Below, in pieces: positions 1-5,963 of a stretch of 11,268 nucleotides of DNA. The notes under the pieces were generated by a model. The model was given only the letters and a program-made list of their open reading frames with translations. It made no database searches and was not told where the DNA came from. This stretch comes from JBKBXU01 sp046313675 (GTDB lineage Bacteria; Bacteroidota; Bacteroidia; Cytophagales; Cytophagaceae), in contig JBKBXU010000143.1 of the NCBI GenBank assembly GCA_046313675.1, forward strand, positions 1 through 11,268, given 5' to 3'. The position numbers and the translations under genes were made by a program. How positions within the stretch are numbered: the first letter of the stretch is position 1; the number at the start of each line of letters is the position of its first letter.

Positions 1-1
1 A

Positions 2-928
2 GTGGAAACTACGATTGAACATTTCCAAAGAAGAAATATTGAACATTACGGACAAACAATACTGATGATACTAAAAAAAGAAATAGAAAAACTGGCAGAA
101 GACAAGGGAGTAGCCAAAAGCACCATAGACAAAGACTGGGTTTTAGGCCACTTCCTGGATGCTATATTTTCTATTCCGAAATGCAAAGAAAGTCTGGTAT
201 TCAAAGGAGGTACTTGTCTGAAAAAATGCTACTTTCCCGACTATCGTTTTTCTGAAGATTTAGATTTTACTTCCATCAATCCTGATTTTTTGTTGGATAA
301 AAAATTACTCACTCGCATAACTAAACTTGTGAATGAACGCACAGATGCTCCTTTATACATCCAAGAGCTAAAGCAACTCAAACACAAAGATAAATCAACG
401 GGCTATTCCGCAATTATTAATTTTTGGGGCGCAGATCATCCTAGAAATCAGGCTCCCCCTTCTCCTGAACGTTGGACGACCAGTATTAAAATTGAAATAA
501 TATTATATGAAACCATATTTTTTCCTATAGAACAAAGGCAAATAACACATAACTATTCTGATAAATTATTAAGCAGTTTTCAATCTATACCCTGCTATTC
601 CATACCAGAGGTTTTATCTGAAAAACTACGGGCACTTATCCAACGTTCTTACACCGCCCCTCGTGACTTCTATGACATATGGTATTTGGCCAATAACGTG
701 TCTGATTTAAATTGGAAAAACATTGTTGAAGCCTTTCACAAGAAGATGGCGTTTAAAGGACTAAAGTTTACAGGCATTGATCAAATGATAAATGAAGAGA
801 ATGACAAACGTTTGCAGGCTGCCTGGGCGAATAGTTTGGGGCATCAGATAGCAAAAGAACAATTATCAGAATATAAAAATGTTAAATCAGAGCTACAGGG
901 ACTCTTTCAAAAAATATTTAATTCTTGA
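2..928 (+). CDS. AbiEii/AbiGii-type nucleotidyltransferase toxin
   Basis: This is a member of the AbiEii/MenT family (DUF1814, polymerase-beta-like nucleotidyltransferase fold). All four family motifs are visible: FKGGT with a following Lys (residues 67-74), RFSEDLDF with the metal-binding Asp pair D86/D88, LSEKLRAL (205-212) with the conserved Lys, and PRDFYDIWYL (220-229). In the family, AbiEii is the toxin of type IV toxin-antitoxin and phage abortive-infection systems, and MenT relatives add nucleotides to tRNA 3' ends; the substrate here is unknown. The 308-residue length is normal for the family. The first codon is GTG at position 2, right at the window edge, so the true start could lie further upstream. 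AbiEi-type antitoxins normally precede the toxin in an operon, and no antitoxin follows it here. Family assignment is firm; activity and partner are inference. Confidence 0.88.
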   Translation: METTIEHFQRRNIEHYGQTILMILKKEIEKLAEDKGVAKSTIDKDWVLGHFLDAIFSIPKCKESLVFKGGTCLKKCYFPDYRFSEDLDFTSINPDFLLDKKLLTRITKLVNERTDAPLYIQELKQLKHKDKSTGYSAIINFWGADHPRNQAPPSPERWTTSIKIEIILYETIFFPIEQRQITHNYSDKLLSSFQSIPCYSIPEVLSEKLRALIQRSYTAPRDFYDIWYLANNVSDLNWKNIVEAFHKKMAFKGLKFTGIDQMINEENDKRLQAAWANSLGHQIAKEQLSEYKNVKSELQGLFQKIFNS

Positions 929-932
929 TTAG

Positions 933-1085
933 TGTAAAGTTACTAATAAAAAATGGCTGGTTGAGAATAACATCAATTACACTGTACTAAGTAACAATTG
1001 TACAAATAATGAATTTCTAAAGGGGCTTGATATTGGAAGCTTAAAACATATTTTTACGGATCTTTCCGGTAAACCGCATAAATAA
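933..1085 (+). pseudogene. Possible 3' remnant of an unidentified gene
   Basis: Just after the toxin gene a stop-free frame of about 50 codons runs from the TAG at 930-932 to a TAA at 1083-1085. It has no ATG, GTG or TTG start. Its translation looks protein-like, with a C-terminal segment LKHIFTDLSGKPHK, and it would be read in the same direction as the toxin. It may be the tail of a gene whose 5' part was deleted, which would fit accessory DNA beside a toxin-antitoxin locus. A stop-free stretch of this length is only moderately unlikely by chance in AT-rich DNA, so this is a tentative call. I do not recognise the family. Confidence 0.25.
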
Positions 1086-1100
1086 TTTTTTTGTTTAACC

Positions 1101-1367
1101 TTAATTTAAAAATAGATCTGTTGTTTCTGTATCCGGAATAAATTCAGTTTTTACCTTTTGAAATTCGCCTTTATCTTCCTTTTCTTTAAGAAACTCATTG
1201 TAATTAATTACCTTGTCATTGTTCTTTTCAAACTCCAGGGGAATAAGAGCTTCCATATGACTTCTTCTGTTCTTAAATAGCATAAACGTTAGTACAGAAA
1301 TATTCCTGCTGAAGCCTCTGGCAATAGACCATAAAAAAGCTAAAGTAAAGGTGGTTGAACGTATCAT
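1101..1367 (-). CDS. Small hypothetical protein with hydrophobic N-terminus
   Basis: This 88-residue ORF starts with ATG at 1367 and has no recognised domain. Residues 6-30 are moderately hydrophobic but interrupted by Arg (AFLWSIARGFSRNISVLTFM), so they could form a membrane-associated helix or a poor signal segment. The remainder is charged and Glu/Lys-rich, ending in TDLFLN. It lies 93 bases downstream of the VLRF1-like gene on the same strand and could be co-transcribed with it, but the gap has no hairpin or clear promoter to decide this. No Shine-Dalgarno sequence is visible, which is usual for Bacteroidota. The ORF is short enough that it could be spurious; composition and the absence of a competing frame make it somewhat more likely real. 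Confidence 0.45.
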   Translation of the reverse strand: MIRSTTFTLAFLWSIARGFSRNISVLTFMLFKNRRSHMEALIPLEFEKNNDKVINYNEFLKEKEDKGEFQKVKTEFIPDTETTDLFLN

Positions 1368-1460
1368 TTTTATGTATAATATTAAAATCTAATTGCCGGA
1401 TCAATAGTTCCTGCGGGTGGTGGTGTTTAAGAGATAATCTTCCATAGAAAACTATACGTA

Positions 1461-2117
1461 TTAAATGCCCGCTAGTTCTTGTATCAATCTGGTATTTTCT
1501 TCCTCATAAACCAATTCTCCTTTAAGTAAGAATTTGTGAATATGGCTCATGACCTCAAAGGTAGGCTTGTCTACATGTTTAGGTATTTTCATGATCCGTT
1601 GGTCTTTTTTATTAAAAGGGCACGGTGTTTTTGTGTTGAATAAATAGGGTATAAGTATCTTGGAACAACTTAATGCTATTCGATGGATGTCATGGTTATC
1701 GAAATAATTTTGTAAAAGAGTATTAATATTATCAAAAAACTCAGCCGTTTCTCCCAAACGTACCCTTGATCCTGCCCGTGATTTCCCCTTTGTTTTAAGA
1801 TACTTTATTTGGCTGGTGCCTTGTTTTTTCCTTACCATATAGGCGCTGATGACCTTATGGTGGAGGTTTATGCTGTCTTCATAATAACCTAAAGAGCAGC
1901 TTCCTGACTGAATTAGAAGTAGGACATAATTTATGGGGGTTAATAATTCATCAGGAGATTTAATGGTAATGGGTAGCCTGAGGTGTGCAAGCTCATTATT
2001 TAAGTCATCCAGTATAATCAAGCGATGTTTTTCATTGTCATAGAAATATGGAATACCTGACTTTTTAATTTCACGTAGAAGTTTTATACTTTGTTCTCTT
2101 GATAAAAAACGATTCAT
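1461..2117 (-). CDS. VLRF1 family (Vms1/ANKZF1-like) peptidyl-tRNA release factor
   Basis: I assign this 218-residue protein to the bacterial VLRF1 group, relatives of the eukaryotic Vms1/ANKZF1 release-factor domain. The diagnostic stretch is YMVRKKQGTSQ (residues 93-103), preceded by HHKV (86-89) and followed by KGKSRAGSRVR (110-120) and an acidic helix ending in NTLLQNYF (132-139). In Vms1 the same order occurs: a His-Lys strand, an R-x-KQG-x-x-Q motif, a KGK...AGS..R segment, then a helix. The GxxQ glutamine, here Q103, is the equivalent of the residue needed for peptidyl-tRNA cleavage in Vms1/ANKZF1 and resembles the GGQ of eRF1. There is no zinc finger, ankyrin or VCP-binding part, so this is the bare catalytic domain with short extensions. 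It would act in the cytoplasm on stalled ribosomes or 60S/50S-peptidyl-tRNA complexes; that role in bacteria is inferred. ATG start at 2117. It is transcribed divergently from the lipoprotein gene. Confidence 0.72.
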   Translation of the reverse strand: MNRFLSREQSIKLLREIKKSGIPYFYDNEKHRLIILDDLNNELAHLRLPITIKSPDELLTPINYVLLLIQSGSCSLGYYEDSINLHHKVISAYMVRKKQGTSQIKYLKTKGKSRAGSRVRLGETAEFFDNINTLLQNYFDNHDIHRIALSCSKILIPYLFNTKTPCPFNKKDQRIMKIPKHVDKPTFEVMSHIHKFLLKGELVYEEENTRLIQELAGI

Positions 2118-2334
2118 ATTATAAAAATTACCTTTTTAGGCCGGAAAGGTTTTGGAAGAGTTAAATATATTTAAAAGCTTAGTATCTAAAAATTAATGAA
2201 ATTTTAATTTTAGTTATATTTCTGTTATTCAATAAAATATAATTGATTATTTGTTTTTTCCCTTAGTTTATTAGAGGTACATAAATTTTATTATGGAAAA
2301 GGTTGTTGATGGGTTTGAACACAACCTATCAGCT

Positions 2335-3066
2335 ATGAAAAATGTACTATATCTTATTTTGGCGTGTGTGGTTTTGCAGCTTAGTTCTTGTGCAAGCCAT
2401 GTATATGTTAGACGGCCTGCCGTTGGAGTTTATGTAGGACCTCCTGCCTGGGCTCCTTCCTATGCTTACAGAAGTAGTCTCCGGTATTATTATGTGCCTG
2501 AGGCAAACCTTTACTATGACACATTCACAGGCGCATATCTTTACAATGATGGATTGATGTGGAGAAGAAGTATGCATCTTCCTGCCATGTATGTTGGCTT
2601 TAACTTCTCAAGAGCCTATGTAACGCAAGTTAATTATAGAGGAACGACTCCTTATCGAGATAATATGAGACATCAGCGTCAATATGTTTCAAGGGCAAGA
2701 AGTTATAATAATTCGGGTAGTGTCAACGCCCCTCGACAAAACAGAAGTGTTTATCAGGGGGTTTCCGGGAGAACTCAACAGGGGAGAGATACACAGATCA
2801 GGAGACAAAATCCATCTGTAAATGGCAATTCGAATCCTGGTCGTAGGGTAGAACCTGCAAGAGTTCCTTCAAGAGTAAACTCAGGGCCTTCACGAAACCC
2901 TTCTATACATAGTACTCCCCGAAGTATTCAAAGAGGAAGTTCTACACCAAATAGCAGAAGCCCGCAAATACGTTCAGCTCCTTCAGGAAGCAGGTCTATG
3001 CCTGCAAGAAATGGTGGAAGTATGCGTTCAGCTCCATCCTCCGGAAGAGGTGTGAGCAGAAGATAA
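2335..3066 (+). CDS. Arg/Ser-rich surface lipoprotein of unknown function
   Basis: I start this gene at the ATG at 2335, not at the in-frame ATG at 2293, because the later start gives a lipoprotein signal: MKN, a hydrophobic core, then LSSC with lipidated C19. The 243-residue product has two parts. Residues about 20-115 are Tyr-rich with a VYVGPP segment and a YYYVPEANLYYD...LYNDGLMWRR pattern, seen in other Bacteroidota hypothetical lipoproteins. Residues about 120-243 are low-complexity, rich in Arg, Ser, Asn, Pro and Gly, probably disordered and very basic, with a repeated RSAPS unit near the end. An 11-base DNA repeat, CGTTCAGCTCC, at 2971 and 3024 encodes it. A weak promoter-like TAAATTTT lies at 2282-2289. 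Location is likely the outer membrane; function is unknown. It ends at a terminator shared with amt. Confidence 0.7.
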   Translation: MKNVLYLILACVVLQLSSCASHVYVRRPAVGVYVGPPAWAPSYAYRSSLRYYYVPEANLYYDTFTGAYLYNDGLMWRRSMHLPAMYVGFNFSRAYVTQVNYRGTTPYRDNMRHQRQYVSRARSYNNSGSVNAPRQNRSVYQGVSGRTQQGRDTQIRRQNPSVNGNSNPGRRVEPARVPSRVNSGPSRNPSIHSTPRSIQRGSSTPNSRSPQIRSAPSGSRSMPARNGGSMRSAPSSGRGVSRR

Positions 3067-3098
3067 AAAAAGGCTTCCTTTGTGGAAGCCTCCTTTTT
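3065..3098. terminator. Bidirectional rho-independent terminator
   Basis: The stem GGCTTCC (3072-3078) pairs with GGAAGCC (3084-3090) around a TTTGT loop, with an extra A-T pair at the base. On the plus strand it is followed by CC and five T; on the minus strand it is followed by seven T (the A run at 3065-3071). It overlaps the stop region of both convergent genes, so it should end the lipoprotein and amt transcripts. The minus-strand side is the better terminator. Confidence 0.85.
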
Positions 3099-4533
3099 AT
3101 AAGCCAACAGGGATTTCTTCTTCTTTTTCTTCCAATCCTTTTCGTGCTTTTTTATCCTCTTTATTTGCAGTTACTACTTTATTGACCCATGACAGATATC
3201 CTTCGCCATGCTGGCTTCCGTCAAGTCCAACCCGTTCATCGGCAATGGAAACTCTCAGAGGAGTAATCATGTCGACAATTTTTAAGAGTAAGAATGAACC
3301 CCCAAAGGCGAAAATTGATGCAACAACCAGGGCAAGCATGTGGTAAGAAAATAATTTAGTTGCACCGAAGATCAGGCCATTGTCTTCCAGTGGGATATCG
3401 CCATTAATAGCACTTGAGGCAAAAACACCTGTAAGGATCATTCCAACCATACCACCAACACCATGGCAGGGAAATACATCCAGTGTGTCATCAAGAGATG
3501 TTCTGGTAGTTCTTAAATCAACCAAAATGTTTGAGATCAAACTGGCTACAATTCCAATAAATATTGAATGAGGTATGCTTACAAAGCCTGCAGCAGGGGT
3601 GATGGCTACCAAGCCAACCACGGCTCCTATGCACATGCCCAAAGCACTTGGCTTTTTACCTTTGATAGAATCAAAAAACACCCAGGCTAAAGCTGCGGCT
3701 GCTGAAGCAACAGTTGTTGTCATAGCTGCCACAGTAGCAAGATGGTTTGCTCCAAGGGCAGATCCGGCATTAAAACCAAACCAGCCAAACCATAATAGGC
3801 CTGTACCCAACATTACCAATGGTATATTTGCGGGATTGTGTTCAACCTTTTTTCGTGAGCGAAGGTATATGGCAGATGCCAGTGCTGCCCATCCGGCAGA
3901 CATATGAACTACAGTACCTCCGGCAAAGTCCAAGACGCCCATTTTAAAGAATACACCATCCGGATGCCATGTCCAATGAGCCAAAGGAGCATATATTAAT
4001 AAGGAAAACAAGCAGATAAACAAAACGTATGAGGTGAACCGGATGCGTTCTGCAAAAGCCCCGGTGATTAAAGCAGGAGTAATGACAGCAAATTTAAGCT
4101 GAAAGATTGCAAATAATAATAATGGAATGGTAGGTGCATTTACCCAGGGTGCCCCATCCATTACACCATTAAACATAAAGAAGGTGGCAGGATTACCAAT
4201 TAATCCGTTCCAACTCTCTCCAAAAGAAAGGCTGAACCCAATAACAACCCATAGCACAGTAATAACCGCCATGGATATATAGCTTTGAAGCATGGTCGAG
4301 ACGACGTTTTTGGGATTGACCATACCTCCGTAGAAAAAGGCAAGGCCGGGAGTCATGATAAATACCAGAGCAGCGGCGGTTAACATCCAGGCGGTATCAC
4401 CAACACTTAGCTGATCCTGAAATTTTGTCCAATAATCATCTGTATTTAAGGAAGGGGTACCGCTAAAAGCAAGTGATAACAGTGCAACTCCCATCAACAC
4501 GATGAAAGGCACTATTGATAGTTTCTTTCTCAT
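3097..4533 (-). CDS. amt: Ammonium transporter (Amt/MEP/Rh family)
   Basis: This 478-residue protein is a clear AmtB-type channel in the inner membrane, moving ammonium/ammonia into the cell. It has an N-terminal signal-like segment (about 1-25) and then the family core with about 11 membrane helices. Landmarks are GDTAWMLTAAALVFIMTPGLAFFYGG (split: GDTAWML 45-51, MTPGLAFFYGG 60-70), FQ at 144-145 (gate Phe region), LDFAGGTVVHMSAG with D202 and the first pore His H210, and CHGVGGMVG with the second pore His H357. The conserved C-terminal GLDGSQHGEGYL (436-447), which contacts the PII regulator in relatives, is intact, followed by a Lys/Glu-rich tail. No glnK/PII gene adjoins it, so a regulator would be encoded elsewhere. 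The ATG at 4533 is preceded by a promoter-like TAAATTTG. All key residues are present, so it should be functional. Confidence 0.97.
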   Translation of the reverse strand: MRKKLSIVPFIVLMGVALLSLAFSGTPSLNTDDYWTKFQDQLSVGDTAWMLTAAALVFIMTPGLAFFYGGMVNPKNVVSTMLQSYISMAVITVLWVVIGFSLSFGESWNGLIGNPATFFMFNGVMDGAPWVNAPTIPLLLFAIFQLKFAVITPALITGAFAERIRFTSYVLFICLFSLLIYAPLAHWTWHPDGVFFKMGVLDFAGGTVVHMSAGWAALASAIYLRSRKKVEHNPANIPLVMLGTGLLWFGWFGFNAGSALGANHLATVAAMTTTVASAAAALAWVFFDSIKGKKPSALGMCIGAVVGLVAITPAAGFVSIPHSIFIGIVASLISNILVDLRTTRTSLDDTLDVFPCHGVGGMVGMILTGVFASSAINGDIPLEDNGLIFGATKLFSYHMLALVVASIFAFGGSFLLLKIVDMITPLRVSIADERVGLDGSQHGEGYLSWVNKVVTANKEDKKARKGLEEKEEEIPVGL

Positions 4534-4577
4534 AGGTTAATAAATTAATGGTTTTGGTAATTTTAAAATGGTTTATG

Positions 4578-4612
4578 CAAATTTAGGTAAAAAATTAACC
4601 TGTTTTAGAAAA
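4578..4612 (-). promoter_or_regulatory. Candidate amt promoter (Bacteroidota type)
   Basis: Reading the minus strand, TAAATTTG (4585-4578) is an exact match to the Bacteroidota -7 pattern TAnnTTTG, about 45 bases before the amt start codon. The upstream -33 box is poor: only TTTTC at 4612-4608 with a 22-base spacer. The -7 match and position support it; the weak -33 box leaves doubt, and an activator might compensate. Confidence 0.4.
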
Positions 4613-4725
4613 TTTTTTTATTTTTTTCAAAAAAATGACTTAAATAAAAGGGGGTTTTGCTTTAAAGTGATAGTTTTAAACTAAATCAGTATAAAAATAG
4701 GATCCTATTGAAATTCTTTTTAGAT

Positions 4726-4756
4726 AAAAAAAGGTGATTCTGGATCACCTTTTTTT
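4726..4756. terminator. Symmetric terminator for the 5817-4745 gene pair
   Basis: GGTGAT (4733-4738) pairs with ATCACC (4744-4749) around TCTGG, flanked by seven A on the left and seven T on the right, which extend the stem as A-T pairs. On the minus strand this gives a hairpin followed by seven T immediately after the TGA stop (4747-4745), whose bases lie inside the stem. Its main job should be ending transcription of the minus-strand operon; it could also stop antisense transcripts. Confidence 0.82.
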
Positions 4757-5443
4757 CTTTTTGACTCCTTCTTCTTTTTTTAGCCCCAATTTCCTTAAAA
4801 ACTTATGCATTGGCTTTTCCGGCTCAGGTTCTTTTTTGCTGAATAGGCCTTTCTTTTCGGATTTCTTGTTTTTGCCGGAGTTCTTGCTTTTGTTCTTCTT
4901 TTTCTTGCTTCGTTCTATCTCTGTGGTGGAAAAGGTTGGAATAAAGTATCGTGCAGAGATATGTAAATTGTTGGCTGTGGTCATTTCTTGTGGGCCAAAC
5001 GTATAGTTATACCCTGTCATAAGGTGAAATCCCAAAAATCGGAAACCGATCACCGGCCCTCCACCAATTCGTTGACTATAAAAATCAGAAAAATAACAAA
5101 AATTCATTCCATAGGTGAGGTCTACACCTTTTTTTGTCCACACTCCTGTCTGATATGCCAAGGTATTATTAGGTAAATTGTACATCATTGTGCCATATAC
5201 AGCCCACATCCGGGGATTCTGTATGCTCAACTTTTTCCACTGTTTCTGCACTCCCAATTCCCAAAAAGTATTTCTTCCTCTTTGAACACCCAAGAGGAGC
5301 CCATATTTTCTTGTGTTGGCCTTTAAAAGATCGGATTCATATATGGGGGTGGAATATGGCAACAAGGTTTCCTGAGCCCCCGGAGACTGGGCATTCAGGA
5401 TTGATGTACATAGAAGAAATGCTATTATAATAAGATGTCTCAA
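4745..5443 (-). CDS. Outer-membrane-like protein with Lys-rich tail
   Basis: The 232-residue product begins MRHLIIIAFLLCTSILNAQ, a signal peptide with likely cleavage near residue 19. Residues about 45-170 alternate polar and hydrophobic/aromatic residues in short strands (KYGLLLGVQ, TFWELGVQKQW, LAYQTGVW, VDLTYGMNFCYF, GPVIGFRFLGFHLMTGYNY), which suggests a small beta-barrel or beta-sandwich at the outer membrane. Residues 178-232 form a very basic tail with many Lys, including a KKKKR end, and a short LFSKKEPEPEK segment. The start codon is TTG at 5443, the only one that retains the signal peptide. It overlaps the preceding gene's stop as TTGA (5443-5440), so its translation is probably coupled to that gene. 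I do not recognise a named family; the barrel is inferred from the strand pattern. Confidence 0.72.
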   Translation of the reverse strand: MRHLIIIAFLLCTSILNAQSPGAQETLLPYSTPIYESDLLKANTRKYGLLLGVQRGRNTFWELGVQKQWKKLSIQNPRMWAVYGTMMYNLPNNTLAYQTGVWTKKGVDLTYGMNFCYFSDFYSQRIGGGPVIGFRFLGFHLMTGYNYTFGPQEMTTANNLHISARYFIPTFSTTEIERSKKKKNKSKNSGKNKKSEKKGLFSKKEPEPEKPMHKFLRKLGLKKEEGVKKKKR

Positions 5444-5817
5444 ATTTTCTGACGGTTAACGATAACTACTTTCCCTAAAGAATTTACTTCAAAAACGATG
5501 TACTGAGCTTTTAATTGAGTATTGTTGTCACATTGTTTGCCGGCTTGGAAATAATAGCAGTAGCTTTTCTTTCCTCTTTCATAATAATTTTGAAAATCGG
5601 GGTTTCCCAATAAGGAAAATAAGGCTTTGTCAGAAATTCCTATCAATTGTTTCTTGTTTTCAAACAGAGAAGAAACCATGGTTTCCCTAATTGAAGAACA
5701 GGCGTTTTTATCCTCTTTCCATTTCTGACTGTCAAAGTTTTCGATTTTTGGTGTCCTATTACAAGCAGCAAAGAAGAACGGGATAACTATAAATAATATT
5801 AAGTAATATTTTTTCAT
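5440..5817 (-). CDS. Small BamE-like lipoprotein
   Basis: With the ATG at 5817 the product is 125 residues and begins MKKYYLILFIVIPFFFAAC, a lipoprotein signal with lipidated C19. A longer in-frame reading (to 5937) adds 40 residues that spoil the signal and would begin upstream of the promoter found at 5833-5864, so I reject it. The mature part contains IGISDKALFSLLGNPDF, then YCYYFQAGKQC and a C-terminal IVFEVNSLGKVVIV; this helix, loop and strand order resembles the SmpA/BamE/OmlA fold, where the 'LLG.P' turn is typical. Two Cys (in SYCYYF and KQCDN) could form a disulfide. It sits at the head of a two-gene operon with the outer-membrane-like gene. A BamE-like fold is an inference from pattern; a role in outer-membrane assembly is speculative. 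Confidence 0.72.
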   Translation of the reverse strand: MKKYYLILFIVIPFFFAACNRTPKIENFDSQKWKEDKNACSSIRETMVSSLFENKKQLIGISDKALFSLLGNPDFQNYYERGKKSYCYYFQAGKQCDNNTQLKAQYIVFEVNSLGKVVIVNRQKI

Positions 5818-5832
5818 GATTATATTTTTCAT

Positions 5833-5864
5833 CAAAAATACATCTGTGAACTCCATTGTGCAAA
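5833..5864 (-). promoter_or_regulatory. Bacteroidota promoter for the lipoprotein operon
   Basis: On the minus strand TTTG (5864-5861), a 20-base spacer and TATTTTTG (5840-5833) match the Bacteroidota -33/-7 consensus exactly. Transcription would begin near 5826, leaving a very short leader of roughly 10 bases before the ATG at 5817. This decides the start codon: the upstream candidates at 5832 and 5937 would lie at or before the promoter. Confidence 0.65.
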
Positions 5865-5903
5865 AAAGGATCAGTTTTATGACGTCCCTATAATAACAGT
5901 CTT

Positions 5904-5933
5904 TTTGTTTTTTTATTTTAGTTCTTATTTTTG
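5904..5933 (+). promoter_or_regulatory. Bacteroidota promoter for parC
   Basis: TTTG (5904-5907), an 18-base spacer and TATTTTTG (5926-5933) match the Bacteroidota -33/-7 consensus. Transcription would begin near 5940, giving a leader of about 24 bases before the ATG at 5964. The TTG at 5931, which would extend the protein, lies inside the -7 box and so is not a start for this transcript. The -7 boxes of the two divergent promoters are about 85 bases apart. Confidence 0.62.
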
Positions 5934-5963
5934 ACAAGGAACTTTATTTATATTAATATTTCT

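Noticed and set aside
2130..2150. An inverted repeat ACCTTT...AAAGGT in the leader of the VLRF1 gene as a regulatory hairpin.
   Set aside because: The stem is only six pairs, mostly A-T, with a nine-base loop and no conserved partner. This is not enough to call a riboswitch or attenuator.
2293..2334. A start at 2293 adding 14 residues to the lipoprotein.
   Set aside because: It places charged residues before the signal peptide. The ATG at 2335 gives a standard lipoprotein signal with Cys at residue 19.
3575..3907. Open frames antisense to amt and other long genes (also near 3080-3346, 6155-6409 and 9268-9525).
   Set aside because: They lie wholly or mostly inside well-supported genes on the other strand, show no protein family features and have no start signals.
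5818..5937. A 40-residue extension of the BamE-like lipoprotein.
   Set aside because: It lies upstream of the promoter at 5833-5864 and would bury the lipoprotein signal inside the protein.
5931..5963. An upstream TTG start extending ParC by 11 residues, and a TTGACA/TAATAT sigma-70-like promoter in the same place.
   Set aside because: The TTG lies inside the TAnnTTTG -7 box of the better promoter. The sigma-70-like pair would begin transcription after the ATG, and Bacteroidota do not use that consensus.
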